DNA of 64,000 nt from Castellaniella defragrans. GTDB taxonomy: Bacteria; Pseudomonadota; Gammaproteobacteria; Burkholderiales; Burkholderiaceae_B. The DNA is taken from the NCBI RefSeq assembly GCF_014203015.1, contig NZ_JACHIB010000001.1, forward strand, positions 1 to 64,000, given 5' to 3'. Under the pieces are notes generated by a model, which saw nothing but the letters and a program-made list of their open reading frames with translations, had not been told where the DNA came from and made no database searches. Both the position numbers and the translations under genes were made by a program. Of the stretch, positions 52,855 through 62,005 are shown piece after piece; within the stretch, counting starts at the first letter, position 1; each line of letters begins with the position of its first letter.

Positions 52855-53685
52855 ATGAAATTCAAAATCGCATTGAAAGCCACCGCCATCGCTTTGGCCC
52901 TGGGCGCCAGCTGCGCCGCATCGGCCAACGCGCTGGATGACGTCAAGAGCCGCGGCACGCTCGTCTGCGGCACGCTGGGGACGTCGGAACCCTTCAGCTT
53001 CCAGGATCCCAAGACACGCCAGGTCGTCGGCTACGAAGTCGATCTCTGCCAGGAAATCGCAGACCATCTGGGCGTCAAGCTGGAAATCAAGATGATCGCC
53101 GTGGCGGCGCGCATCCCCGAACTGGTCGCCGGCCGGGTGGACGTCGTGGCGGCCAATCTCGGCTGGTCTCCCGACCGGGCCCAGCAGATCGATTACAGCT
53201 ACGCCGACTACGTCAGCCCGCAGAAAATCCTGATCCGCAGTTCCGATGCCGATACGCTGAAGACGCCTGCGGACCTGTCGGGAAAACGGGTCAGCGCGGT
53301 CAGCGGTTCGTCTTCGGAAGCCGGCGCCAAGCGCCTGATCCCGAACGTCACGACCGTGACGTTCAAGGATCCGCCGACCTCGTACCTGGCGCTGCAGCAA
53401 AACAAGGTTTCCGGCTTCGTCGGATCCGAGCTCATGCTGCTGAAATTCGAGCAGGAATCACGGAAAACGGGCAGCAAGACCCAGATGATCGACAAGCCGC
53501 TGTTCACCGAGCCGTGGGGCATCGGCGTGCGCAAGGGCGAAAAGGAACTGCTGGCGGAAGTCAACGACACACTGGCCCAGCTGGAAGCCTCCCAAAAAGC
53601 CCAGGCGATCTTCGACAAATGGTTCGGCAAGGACACCAAGTTCTACACGAAGCGCACATTCAAGTTCGAGGAAATCAAGGGCTAG
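52855..53685 (+). CDS. periplasmic polar amino-acid-binding protein
   Basis: 276-residue family-3 solute-binding protein. Signal peptide about 1-26 (ending ASANA), then LDDVKSRGTLVCGTLG. Ligand-site segments: GTSEPFSFQDPKT, GYEVDLCQEIADHLG, DVVAANLGWSPDRAQQIDYS, SAVSGSSSEAGAK (lobe 2 anion site). Usual glutamate/aspartate proteins carry an arginine followed by D/T here; the exact ligand is not clear. First gene of the operon binding protein-permease-permease-ATPase (GltIJKL-like). Confidence 0.87.
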   Translation: MKFKIALKATAIALALGASCAASANALDDVKSRGTLVCGTLGTSEPFSFQDPKTRQVVGYEVDLCQEIADHLGVKLEIKMIAVAARIPELVAGRVDVVAANLGWSPDRAQQIDYSYADYVSPQKILIRSSDADTLKTPADLSGKRVSAVSGSSSEAGAKRLIPNVTTVTFKDPPTSYLALQQNKVSGFVGSELMLLKFEQESRKTGSKTQMIDKPLFTEPWGIGVRKGEKELLAEVNDTLAQLEASQKAQAIFDKWFGKDTKFYTKRTFKFEEIKG

Positions 53686-53711
53686 TCGAATAAAGGAAGG
53701 GCGGTCGCTTC

Positions 53712-54413
53712 ATGAACTACACACTGGATTTTGCGGCGTTGCTCGGCAACGGCTACCCCGCCCTCATTCTCGGGGGGCTGCTGACGACGCTCGAAATGAC
53801 CGCCCTCGCCTGGCTATTGGCGTTCGGGCTGGGCAGCGTGCTGGCCACGCTGCGCATGCTCGACATCCGCCCCCTCAACTACGCCATTGCGCTGTATGTG
53901 GCGTTTCACCGCAACGTGCCCATGCTGGTCCACATTCTGCTGTGGTATTTCGGGGTCGCGGCCGTCCTGCCGGCGGGGCTGAACGACGCCATCAACCAAT
54001 GGGGCGGAGAATTCCTGTTTTCCACGATCGCCATCGGACTGGTGACGGCCGCCTATGTCGCCGAAGACTTGCGCAGCGCCATCCGCGCCATCCCGGACGG
54101 CCAGATGGAAGCCTCGCGCTCATTGGGCCTGAGCTACCTGCGCTCGATGCGCAAGATCGTGCTTCCGCAGGCGTTCGCCATCGCCATCCCGTCGCTGATG
54201 AACCAGACGCTGCTGCTGTTCAAGAATACGAGCCTCGCCATGGCGATCGGCCTGATCGAACTGACCGGCGCCGGACGCGAAATCGAATCCGCCACCTTCA
54301 AGACCTTCGAGGTCTATCTCGTCGTCACGGCCCTGTACCTGGCCGTGTCTCTCGTCCTGATGCTGGGGGGCGCCTGCATCTCAAAACACCGCTCTGCCGC
54401 GGCCAGAAGCTGA
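53712..54413 (+). CDS. amino-acid ABC permease (GltJ-like)
   Basis: 233-residue inner-membrane permease of the His/Glu/Gln (HisMQ) type, about five hydrophobic segments. GGLLTTLEMTALAWLLAFGLG near the N-terminus (in part: LLTTLEMTAL), the EAA loop EASRSLGLSYLRSMRKIVLPQA (in part: SLGLSYLRSMRKIVLP) for ATPase contact. Pairs with the permease beginning 10 bp after its stop. Confidence 0.88.
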   Translation: MNYTLDFAALLGNGYPALILGGLLTTLEMTALAWLLAFGLGSVLATLRMLDIRPLNYAIALYVAFHRNVPMLVHILLWYFGVAAVLPAGLNDAINQWGGEFLFSTIAIGLVTAAYVAEDLRSAIRAIPDGQMEASRSLGLSYLRSMRKIVLPQAFAIAIPSLMNQTLLLFKNTSLAMAIGLIELTGAGREIESATFKTFEVYLVVTALYLAVSLVLMLGGACISKHRSAAARS

Positions 54414-54423
54414 CAAGGCAAAC

Positions 54424-55125
54424 ATGCTGGATATCATTTTCGACAACTGGCTGCTCCTGCTGGTGGGTCAGTATCCCAATGGCGCGATAGGCGGCCTGGC
54501 GGCGACCGTCGGCCTGGCCTTGATGAGCCTGGCGCTGGCCTTCCCGCTAGGCATCGCGCTTGCGCTGGGCCGGATCAGTTCCATACGGATTTTCTACTGG
54601 CCCAGCACCGCCGTCGTCTACATCGTCAGGGGCCTGCCGCTGATCATGTTCATTTTCTGGGCATATTTCTTCGTGCCCATCCTGATCGGCCGGCCGGTGG
54701 GAGGCGCGGCCACCATGGTCACCGCCCTGGTGATCTACGAAAGCGCCTACCTGGCCGAGATCATCCGCAGCGGCATCCAGGCCCTGCCCGCGGGCCAGCT
54801 CGAAGCAGGCCGTTCGCTGGGCCTGAGCTACACCCGGACCATGCGGCGCGTCATCCTGCCGCAAGCGCTGTACAACACGCTGCCCAGCATGCTCAGCCAG
54901 TTCATTTCGACGGTGAAGGAAACCTCGCTGGGATTCGTCATCAGCGTGCACGAACTGACGTTCGCGGCGGCGCAGATCAACAACATCCTGTTGACCAAGC
55001 CATTCGAGGTCTTTTCCCTGCTGGCGCTCACGTACTTCACCCTCAATCTGATTCTCGGCGGTTTCGTGAAGCTGATCGAAAACCGCATCCAGATCAAACG
55101 CACATCAGCAATCCAGGTGGCCTGA
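54424..55125 (+). CDS. amino-acid ABC permease (GltK-like)
   Basis: 233-residue HisMQ-type permease with about five hydrophobic segments. GGLAATVGLALMSLALAFPLG opens it (in part: LAATVGLALMS), and the EAA loop is EAGRSLGLSYTRTMRRVILPQA (in part: SLGLSYTRTMRRVILP). The two permeases are of equal length but differ in sequence, so they form a heterodimer. The stop is immediately followed by the ATPase start at 55126. Confidence 0.88.
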   Translation: MLDIIFDNWLLLLVGQYPNGAIGGLAATVGLALMSLALAFPLGIALALGRISSIRIFYWPSTAVVYIVRGLPLIMFIFWAYFFVPILIGRPVGGAATMVTALVIYESAYLAEIIRSGIQALPAGQLEAGRSLGLSYTRTMRRVILPQALYNTLPSMLSQFISTVKETSLGFVISVHELTFAAAQINNILLTKPFEVFSLLALTYFTLNLILGGFVKLIENRIQIKRTSAIQVA

Positions 55126-55848
55126 ATGATTCAATTTGAAAACGTGGGCAAATGGTACGGGGACTACCACGCCCTCGACGACATCAATGCGGAAGTCAAG
55201 CAGGGCGAGGTCGTCGTCATATGCGGGCCGTCGGGATCGGGCAAATCCACCCTGATCCGCACCATCAATCGCCTCGAATCCATTCAGCAAGGCGCGATTT
55301 ACGTCGACAAGACGCCCGTCCACAGCTGCCGTTCGATCGACGAACTGCGCAGCCACATCGGCTTCGTGTTTCAGCAATTCAATCTCTTCCCCCACATGAG
55401 CGTGCTGGACAACCTGACGATGGCGCCCGTCATGCTCGGGAGGCTGAACCGGAAACAGGCCAAGGAGACGGCCATGGCGCTGCTGGAGCGTGTGGGGCTG
55501 TCCCACAAGGCGGGGGCATTCCCCGGGCAGCTTTCCGGGGGCCAGCAGCAGCGCGTCGCCATCGCCCGCGCCCTGGCCATGCGGCCCCGGATCATGCTTT
55601 TCGACGAACCCACCAGCGCGCTGGATCCGGAGATGGTCAACGAAGTGCTGCTGGTGATGAAGTCGCTGGCGAAAGACGGCATGACCATGGTGTGCGTCAC
55701 TCACGAAATGAACTTCGCCCGGGACGTCGCCGACGTCGTATGGTTCATGGATGCCGGCAGGATCGTCGAAATGGCGCCTCCCGACCAGTTCTTCACGCGG
55801 CCGGCGTCCGACCGGGCGCTCAAGTTCCTGTCCGACATCAGGCACTGA
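55126..55848 (+). CDS. amino-acid ABC ATPase (GltL/GlnQ-like)
   Basis: 240-residue ABC ATPase of the polar amino-acid type. Walker [19 protein letters not shown] near residue 36 (in part: GPSGSGKST), Q-loop [11 protein letters not shown], signature [15 protein letters not shown], Walker [15 protein letters not shown], switch histidine [13 protein letters not shown]. Length is the family norm. Last gene of the operon; no clear terminator is visible before the convergent LysR gene ending at 55905. Confidence 0.92.
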   Translation: MIQFENVGKWYGDYHALDDINAEVKQGEVVVICGPSGSGKSTLIRTINRLESIQQGAIYVDKTPVHSCRSIDELRSHIGFVFQQFNLFPHMSVLDNLTMAPVMLGRLNRKQAKETAMALLERVGLSHKAGAFPGQLSGGQQQRVAIARALAMRPRIMLFDEPTSALDPEMVNEVLLVMKSLAKDGMTMVCVTHEMNFARDVADVVWFMDAGRIVEMAPPDQFFTRPASDRALKFLSDIRH

Positions 55849-55904
55849 CCGGTGCACATCAGTAGTGCACATCAGGCGTGCACATCAGCTCATATCGGGT
55901 CAAA

Positions 55905-56813
55905 TCAGTTCATGACGGCCGAGCCGTAAGGCACGGCAAAATTGCAGTGCTCCCTGGCCAGGTCCGCGACCTCCTGGTACAGCACGCTGTTCATGTTCTT
56001 CATGTACATCGAGCAATACTGGGACTGGGGCATGGGCTTGGTGGTCTGGGCAACGATCAGTTTTCTCTGCTGCACCAGGCCATAGAAATAGTCCAGTGGC
56101 AGGCACGACACGCCAAAACCGGCCACCGTCAGGCCCGCCATGGCCAGCAGGCTGTTGATCGTGAAAAGATTCTGTTCCGCCCTATGGGGTTTCAGCCATT
56201 CGTCATAGACGGCGTTCAACCCGGACTCCTGATCCTGGCGAATCAGGAACATCCGCGAAATTTCCTCCGGCGTGTATACCTTGTCGCTGGAAATCAGCTC
56301 GGGGCTGCCCATCCAGGCGAACTTCAGGACCCCGAGCGGCTCCGCCTGCAGCAGCGGGCCGCGCAGGTCGCCATGCAGGAAGGCCATGTCCAGACGCGCC
56401 TCGAGCAGGTTCTTGTGCAATTCCGCAGCCATGCCGATGATCGGGACCACCTTCAATTGCGGGAAGAATATCTTCATCTGGCGCATCAGATCGGGCAGCC
56501 ATGTCATGGCGGTGATTTCGGTGATCCCCAGCCGGAGCGTGCCGGAAAACGTGTGATGCCCCTTGAGCCTGATCAGCATCACGTCGCGCAGCGACAGCAG
56601 GTCGTCGGCCATCTCGAAGATCTCGCGGCCCTTCTGCGTAATGACCGCTTTTTTCGATGAGCGGTCGAAGATCTGGACATCGAAGTCGGCTTCCAGCTCC
56701 TTGATCCGTTTCGTGATCGCCGACTGGGTGGTATTGAGCTTGTCCGCCGCCTTGGCGAACCCACCCAGTTCCACCACCCAATAAAGCGCTTCTATCTGTT
56801 TGAACGTCAACAT
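55905..56813 (-). CDS. LysR-family regulator, probable regulator of the ABC/PLP cassette
   Basis: 302-residue LysR-type regulator. Helix-turn-helix about residues 4-62: FKQIEALYWVVELGGFAKAADKLNTTQSAITKRI (in part: GFAKAADKLNTTQSAIT). Effector-binding domain about 92-295, with SLLAMAGLTVAGFGVSCLP forming the usual lobe. Convergent with the ABC operon, so it probably acts on the region 52281-52854. Convergent regulator placement after the operon is less common than divergent, so the target remains inferred. Confidence 0.83.
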   Translation of the reverse strand: MLTFKQIEALYWVVELGGFAKAADKLNTTQSAITKRIKELEADFDVQIFDRSSKKAVITQKGREIFEMADDLLSLRDVMLIRLKGHHTFSGTLRLGITEITAMTWLPDLMRQMKIFFPQLKVVPIIGMAAELHKNLLEARLDMAFLHGDLRGPLLQAEPLGVLKFAWMGSPELISSDKVYTPEEISRMFLIRQDQESGLNAVYDEWLKPHRAEQNLFTINSLLAMAGLTVAGFGVSCLPLDYFYGLVQQRKLIVAQTTKPMPQSQYCSMYMKNMNSVLYQEVADLAREHCNFAVPYGSAVMN

Positions 56814-56983
56814 GGCCGTGCCGGAGATCCGCCTTCGAGTCCTGTGCTTCAGCGTAGTCTATCCCAGTCGAAACGAGCCCGGCCGCGGCTTCCGGCGCCG
56901 CTGAACGGCCTCGGGCAGTATCATGACCGGACGGCGGCGCCCCACGGCGCAGCCGCCACGACCCATCCACCGGAGACGGCGCC

Positions 56984-57664
56984 ATGAAGCGCAAGCGTCC
57001 ATCGCAGGCGGCGGCCGGCAGGCCGGCCGCCAAGGCGCCGCCCGCCCAGCCCCGCCTGCTGCTGTTCAACAAGCCTTTCGGCGTGCTGACCCAGTTCAGC
57101 GACGACCAGGGACGCGCCACGCTGAAGGACTTCGTCGACGTGCCCGGCGTCTACCCGGCCGGGCGGCTGGACCGCGACAGCGAAGGCCTGCTCCTGCTGA
57201 CCGACGACGGCCGCCTGCAGGCGCGCATCGCCGATCCCCGGCACAAGATGGAAAAAACCTACTGGGTGCAGGTCGAAGGCGAGCCGGCCGAGGCTCAATT
57301 GCAACGCCTGCGGACCGGCGTGGAGCTGAACGACGGCCCCACCCTGCCCGCCCAGGCCCGCCTGCTGGGGGAACCGCAGCTCTGGCCGCGCGATCCGCCG
57401 GTGCGTTTCCGCAAAAGCATCCCGACCGCCTGGCTGGAGATCACCCTCCGCGAAGGCCGCAACCGCCAGGTGCGGCGCATGACCGCGGCTGTGGGATTGC
57501 CGACCTTGCGCCTGGTGCGCACGCGCATCGGGCCCTGGCGCCTCGAAGACCTGCGGCCCGGCATGTGGCGCGAGGTCGATCCGCCACCCGGCACCAGCGC
57601 CCTGCTGCGAGCCGACGCCGACATGTACCGGGCCAAAGCGATGTCGCGCAAGCCCCGCCCATGA
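56984..57664 (+). CDS. rluE: 23S rRNA pseudouridine synthase RluE-like
   Basis: 226-residue RsuA/RluE-type pseudouridine synthase without an S4 domain, as expected of RluE, which modifies U2457 of 23S rRNA. The catalytic aspartate is in [19 protein letters not shown] near residue 65 (GRLDRDSEG). Also [14 protein letters not shown] near 25, [11 protein letters not shown] and [23 protein letters not shown] (in part: [10 protein letters not shown]). The first 20 residues are basic. Its stop overlaps the start of the next gene (ATGA, 57661-57664). Confidence 0.9.
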   Translation: MKRKRPSQAAAGRPAAKAPPAQPRLLLFNKPFGVLTQFSDDQGRATLKDFVDVPGVYPAGRLDRDSEGLLLLTDDGRLQARIADPRHKMEKTYWVQVEGEPAEAQLQRLRTGVELNDGPTLPAQARLLGEPQLWPRDPPVRFRKSIPTAWLEITLREGRNRQVRRMTAAVGLPTLRLVRTRIGPWRLEDLRPGMWREVDPPPGTSALLRADADMYRAKAMSRKPRP

Positions 57665-58071
57665 CACGACACCGATATCCGATCCAGGCGCACGACGTCG
57701 AATTCACCGCCATCCGCGCTCAAGGCGCGGGAGGCCAGAACGTCAACAAGGTTTCCAGCGCCGTCCATCTGCGCTTCGACATTCATGCTTCCACGCTGCC
57801 CGAATCCGTCCGCGAGCGGCTGCTGGGCCTGCGCGATCATCGCATCACGGCGGCGGGCATCATCGTGATCAAGGCGCAATCCAGCCGCAACCAGGCGCAG
57901 AACCGGCAGGAGGCGCTGGCGCGCCTGCAGGAGATGATCGACCGTGCCGGCGACATCCCCGAGGCCCGGCGCCCCACGCGACCCACGCAGGGGGCCAGGC
58001 GCCGACGTCAACAGGCAAAGACCGAACGCAGCGCCCTCAAGCAGTTGCGCGCCAAGGTGGCGACGGACTGA
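57661..58071 (+). CDS. arfB: alternative ribosome-rescue factor ArfB (YaeJ)
   Basis: 136-residue ArfB, a codon-independent peptidyl-tRNA hydrolase that rescues stalled ribosomes. GGQ is present in [23 protein letters not shown] near residue 25 (AGGQNVNK). The C-terminal tail is basic ([22 protein letters not shown] in part), as needed to enter the mRNA channel. Length fits ArfB (about 140). ATGA overlap with rluE suggests coupled translation. Convergent with queG, stops 6 bp apart. Confidence 0.92.
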   Translation: MTRHRYPIQAHDVEFTAIRAQGAGGQNVNKVSSAVHLRFDIHASTLPESVRERLLGLRDHRITAAGIIVIKAQSSRNQAQNRQEALARLQEMIDRAGDIPEARRPTRPTQGARRRRQQAKTERSALKQLRAKVATD

Positions 58072-58077
58072 CCGTGT

Positions 58078-59157
58078 TCAGGCGCGCTGCGCCAGCGCCC
58101 AGGCCACGTGCTCGCGCACCAGGGCGCTTTCATGGTCGGCGCGGCCGAGCAGGGCGGCGCGCAGTTCGCGGGCCTGGGCCGCATCGGCTTCGCGCAGCGC
58201 ATTGCCCAGCGCCACGGCGATGTTGCGCAGCCAGCGCTCGTGATCGATGCGCCGGATCGGCCCGCCCTCGGTCCGCTTGAGGAACGTCTCCTCGTCCCAG
58301 GCGAACAGCTCGACGAGCCGGCGGCCGACCAGCGGCGCGCGCTCGTCGAAATCGGGCAGCGTCGAGGTCTGCGCGTACTTGTTCCAGGGACAGATCGTCT
58401 GGCAGTCGTCGCAGCCGTAGATGTGGTTGCCCATCAGCGGGCGCAGTTCCTCCGGGATGGGACCGTGGTTCTCGATGGTGAGATAGGAAATGCAGCGGCG
58501 CGCGTCCACCACGCCGGGCGCCACGATGGCGCCCGTGGGGCAGACGTCGATGCAGGCGGTACAGGTGCCGCAATGCGCGCTCACCGGATCGGTGGGCTCC
58601 AGCGCGAAGTCCACGAAGATCTCGCCCAGGAAGAACATCGAGCCCGCATCGCGCGAGAGCACCATGGAATGCTTGCCGCGCCAGCCCAGGCCGCTGCGGC
58701 TGGCCAGTTCCTTTTCCAGCACGGGCGCCGAATCGGAAAAGACGCGGTAGCCGAACGGACCGACCAGCGCCTCGATGCGGTCGCACAGCTTCTGCAGGCG
58801 CGCGCGCACGACCTTGTGGTAGTCGCGCCCCCGGGCATAGAGCGACACCACGCCCTCGCCGGGATCGGCCAGCCGCGCGCATTCGCGGGCCTGCCAGTCG
58901 GGCGCGGTGTCGCGCGGCAGATAAGGCATGCGCGCGGTGATCACGCTCACCGTGCCGGGCACGAGTTCGGCCGGACGCGCGCGCTTGAGGCCGTGCCGCT
59001 CCATGTAGTGCAGGTCGCCGTGATAGCCCCGGGCGAGCCATTGCAGCAGGTGCGGCTCGGCCGAGGACAGGTCCACCCCCGAAACCCCGATGTCGGAAAA
59101 CCCCAGCTCCCGTGCCCAGGCCCGGATCTGGCGGCTCCACTGATTGTTGCCGTTCAT
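58078..59157 (-). CDS. queG: epoxyqueuosine reductase QueG
   Basis: 359-residue QueG, which reduces epoxyqueuosine to queuosine in tRNA using cobalamin and two [4Fe-4S] clusters. Cluster motifs: HCGTCTACIDVCPTGAIV and CDDCQTICPWN. The cobalamin/catalytic region ARMPYLP and GLGWRGKHSM near residue 155 (in part). HEAT-like C-terminus. Start at 59157 (M-N-G-N-N-Q); a TATAAT lies on the reverse strand at 59169-59164, only seven bases before the ATG, so a very short or absent leader is possible. Divergent from the two-component system. Confidence 0.94.
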   Translation of the reverse strand: MNGNNQWSRQIRAWARELGFSDIGVSGVDLSSAEPHLLQWLARGYHGDLHYMERHGLKRARPAELVPGTVSVITARMPYLPRDTAPDWQARECARLADPGEGVVSLYARGRDYHKVVRARLQKLCDRIEALVGPFGYRVFSDSAPVLEKELASRSGLGWRGKHSMVLSRDAGSMFFLGEIFVDFALEPTDPVSAHCGTCTACIDVCPTGAIVAPGVVDARRCISYLTIENHGPIPEELRPLMGNHIYGCDDCQTICPWNKYAQTSTLPDFDERAPLVGRRLVELFAWDEETFLKRTEGGPIRRIDHERWLRNIAVALGNALREADAAQARELRAALLGRADHESALVREHVAWALAQRA

Positions 59158-59289
59158 CGGGAAATTATAGGGAAATCGCCTCTCCGGCCCATGGTCCGGA
59201 AAACCCCGGCAGGCATCGGCCATGCCGCGGCCCGAAGGCCCGCGCACGCGCATCAGCTTCGCTTCATCTTTCCATCGTAAGATGCCCGG

Positions 59290-59958
59290 ATGCGCATCCT
59301 CCTGATCGAAGACGACCCCTCGCTGGGCGATTCCCTGCAGTCGTGGCTGCGGATGGACGGCTACACGGTGGACTGGCTGCAGCGCGGCGACCAGGCCGCC
59401 GCCGCGCTGGCGGCGCACGAGTACCAGTGCGTCCTGCTGGACCGGGGCCTGCCCGGCCTGAACGGCGACGCCGTGCTGCAGGCCCTGCGCGGCGCCGGAT
59501 CGCCGCGCGCCCGCCTGCCGGTGATCGTGATCACCGCGCGCGACACGCTGGCCGACCGCGTGCAGGGCCTGGACCTGGGCGCGGACGACTACCTGGTCAA
59601 GCCCTTCGACCTCGAAGAGCTGTCGGCCCGGGTGCGCGCGGCCCTGCGCCGCGGCGCGGCGCAGGACACCCCCGAATTGCGCCATGGCGCCGTCGCGCTC
59701 GACCCCGCCGCCAAGCGCGTGACGCTGGACGGCGCGCCGGTCACGCTCACCGCGCGCGAATTCGCCGTGCTGCACGCCCTGATGCGCCGCCCCGCCCACA
59801 TCCTGAGCCGCGCCCAGCTGGAGGAAGCCCTGTACGGCTGGGGCGAGGAAGTGGAGAGCAACGCCATCGAGGTCCACGTCTACAACCTGCGCAAGAAGCT
59901 GGGCAACCGGTTCATCGTGACGGTGCGCAACCAGGGCTACGGACTGAGCCCCCCATGA
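59290..59958 (+). CDS. response regulator, QseB/PmrA type
   Basis: 222-residue OmpR-class response regulator. Acidic pair IEDD at 6-9, phosphoacceptor Asp51 in CVLLDRGLPG, Thr/Lys switch in VITARDT and YLVKPFDLEEL, winged-helix DNA-binding domain about 125-220. Its overall sequence and the gene order kinase-then-YgiW-like protein resemble QseB/PmrA regulators. Its stop overlaps the kinase start (ATGA, 59955-59958). Confidence 0.88.
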   Translation: MRILLIEDDPSLGDSLQSWLRMDGYTVDWLQRGDQAAAALAAHEYQCVLLDRGLPGLNGDAVLQALRGAGSPRARLPVIVITARDTLADRVQGLDLGADDYLVKPFDLEELSARVRAALRRGAAQDTPELRHGAVALDPAAKRVTLDGAPVTLTAREFAVLHALMRRPAHILSRAQLEEALYGWGEEVESNAIEVHVYNLRKKLGNRFIVTVRNQGYGLSPP

Positions 59959-61346
59959 GACCCCTTCGATGGCCCCGGACCCGGCGCCGGCCCGGCGGGC
60001 CTGCGGACGCCCCGCCGGCGCGCGGCGGCTGGTCGCTGCGGCGGCGCCTGCTGCTGGCCGTGATGGGGACCAGCATCGGCCTGTGGCTGACCAGCCTCGC
60101 CATCGTGGTCGGCGTGGCCTGGTTCGCCACCAGCGAGGTCTTCGACGACGCGCTGGAAGAAGGCTCGCGCCTGGTCCTGCGGATCGGCCTGCCGGGAGAA
60201 GCCGCCGACGGCATCCGGGGGCCGCGCACGGAGCGCGGCGACACCCTGAAGCTGCGCATGTACTACCAGCTCGTGGCGTCCGACGGCCGCGTGCTCCTGC
60301 GCGGCGAGGACACGCCGCACACCGCCTTCCTGCCCGATGCACGGGGCAAGACGATGGCCACGGTGCGGGTCGAGGACGAGTTCTGGCGCGTGCACGTGCG
60401 CCCCGGCCCGGGCGGCGTCACCGCCCAGGTGGCCCAGCCGATGGAGGAGCGCCTGGAGCTGCTGGAGGACATGGCCGAGAACCTGGCCTGGCCGGCCCTG
60501 GGGCTGCTGGCGATGCTGGGCCTGCTGAGCTGGCTCCTGATCCGGCGCCTGCTGCGGCCGCTGGAGGAGACGGCCATGCTCATCGACGCCAAGTCGCCGC
60601 ACGACCTGACGCCGGTGCGGGCGCCGAACCCGCCGCGCGAACTGCTGCCGATCCTGGACGCGCTCAACGCGCTGCTGGCACGCCTGTCCACGGCCCTGGA
60701 CAGCGAGCGGCGCTTCACGGCCGACGCGGCGCACGAACTGCGCACGCCGCTGGCCGCGCTGCGCATGCGCGTGCAGCTCATCGAACGCGAACTGCGCCTG
60801 CCCGACGCCCACCTGCGGCAGTTGCGCGCCGACCTGGACCGCTGCACCGCGCTGGTGGAAAGCCTGCTGGCGCTGGCCCGCCTGGAGCCGCGGGCCGAGC
60901 CCGCGGCGCTCGAATCCGTGGACCTGGAGGCGCTGCTCGACGGCCTGCAGCTGGAAGCGATGGCGCCGGACATGCGGATCGAGCGCGCCCTGGCGGCGCC
61001 GCGGCTGCGCGCGGCGCCCGCGCTGCTGGCCAGCGCGCTGCGCAACCTGATCGACAACGCCGCGCGCTACGGCCGCGCGGGCGGCCGCATCCGCATCGAA
61101 TCCTCGCGGCTGCCGCAAGGCGGCACGCGCCTGGCCGTGCGCGACGACGGCGCGGGCGTGCCGCCCGAGCAGCGCGCGCGCCTGGGCGAGCGGTTCTTCC
61201 GGGTGCTGGGCACCGGACAGGCGGGCAACGGCCTGGGCCTGTCCATCGTGGCACGCATCGCGGCGCTGCACGGCGCGTCCCTGCGCTTCGAGGACGGGCT
61301 GGAGGGCCGTGGCCTGGGCGCGGTGCTGGATTTCCCGCCGGACTAG
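59955..61346 (+). CDS. sensor histidine kinase, QseC type
   Basis: 463-residue membrane histidine kinase. TM1 about 35-60, periplasmic sensor about 61-177, TM2 about 178-200, HAMP, then the H-box ADAAHELRTPLAALRMRV (phosphohistidine near 260), N-box LIDNAARYG, G-boxes DDGAGVPPE and GNGLGLSIV. The arrangement with a cognate QseB-like regulator and a YgiW-like gene matches the QseBC group, known for responding to metal, catecholamine or other envelope signals; the signal here is unknown. Basic, proline-rich 30-residue N-terminus precedes TM1. Confidence 0.88.
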   Translation: MRPLRWPRTRRRPGGPADAPPARGGWSLRRRLLLAVMGTSIGLWLTSLAIVVGVAWFATSEVFDDALEEGSRLVLRIGLPGEAADGIRGPRTERGDTLKLRMYYQLVASDGRVLLRGEDTPHTAFLPDARGKTMATVRVEDEFWRVHVRPGPGGVTAQVAQPMEERLELLEDMAENLAWPALGLLAMLGLLSWLLIRRLLRPLEETAMLIDAKSPHDLTPVRAPNPPRELLPILDALNALLARLSTALDSERRFTADAAHELRTPLAALRMRVQLIERELRLPDAHLRQLRADLDRCTALVESLLALARLEPRAEPAALESVDLEALLDGLQLEAMAPDMRIERALAAPRLRAAPALLASALRNLIDNAARYGRAGGRIRIESSRLPQGGTRLAVRDDGAGVPPEQRARLGERFFRVLGTGQAGNGLGLSIVARIAALHGASLRFEDGLEGRGLGAVLDFPPD

Positions 61347-61498
61347 GGCCCGCCCGCACCAGGCCGCATCAGATTGCCTTCAGCTTCGTCCTGTCCAATG
61401 GAGTCGTCCCGCGAATCGCGGCTTCTCATGCACACGCAGACGCAGACGCACATATGTACATGCACCTGCACGTGCGCCGAAAGAAAGGAATCGAAACC

Positions 61499-61909
61499 AT
61501 GCGCCATCCCTCCCTGTCCCTTCTTGCCGCCGCGGCCCTGGCCCTGGGCGCCGCCACCGCCATCGCCCAGCCCACGGGCTACACCGGCCCCAGCAACGCC
61601 CCCAAGGCCGCCGCCCCGGGCGGCTACTCCGGGCCCAGCTCCATCCCGCTGACGACGGTCAAGCAGCTGCTCGACACCGGCCGCGACGACCAGCCCGCCC
61701 GGCTGCAGGGCCGCCTCGTGTCCTTCGAGGGCGACGAGCGCTACACCTTCGAGGACGCGACGGGCCGCATGATCGTGGAGATCGACGCCGAGGATTTCCC
61801 GGCCGGGCAGACCGTGAGCGCCGAACAGCGCGTGGAACTGGTGGGCGAGTTCGACAAGGGCCTGCGCAAGGACGAGTTCGAGGTGGAGCGCGTCATCCTG
61901 CTGCCCTGA
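61499..61909 (+). CDS. YgiW/YdeI-family periplasmic OB-fold protein
   Basis: 136-residue exported protein. Signal peptide about 1-23 (TAIAQ), a Gly/Pro/Ser repeat (GYTGPSNAP, GGYSGPSSIP), then the OB-fold (BOF) domain: TVKQLLDTGRDDQPARLQGRLV in part, YTFEDATGRMIVEIDAEDFP and EFDKGLRKDEFEVERV. This family is linked to stress tolerance (YgiW/OmdA). In enteric bacteria ygiW borders qseBC, and the same neighbourhood here supports both calls. A 152-bp gap precedes it; ribosome site AAAGGAA. Expression may depend on the adjacent regulator. Confidence 0.85.
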   Translation: MRHPSLSLLAAAALALGAATAIAQPTGYTGPSNAPKAAAPGGYSGPSSIPLTTVKQLLDTGRDDQPARLQGRLVSFEGDERYTFEDATGRMIVEIDAEDFPAGQTVSAEQRVELVGEFDKGLRKDEFEVERVILLP

Positions 61910-62005
61910 ACCCGGCGAGCGACACGACCGATACGGACGGGCGCGCGCCCGTCCTTTTGCCTCCAGGCCCCCCGCGGCCCCCCTCCGGATCGATGAAGGA
62001 ACCCG

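Noticed and set aside
52577-52858. Possible 93-residue protein just before the ABC binding-protein gene
   Set aside because: It overlaps the start of the next gene, has no ribosome site or recognisable domain, and lies over a dyad; more likely regulatory DNA.
61421-61475. Alternating purine-pyrimidine stretch before the YgiW-like gene
   Set aside because: Short and interrupted; no evidence that it forms special DNA structure or a binding site.
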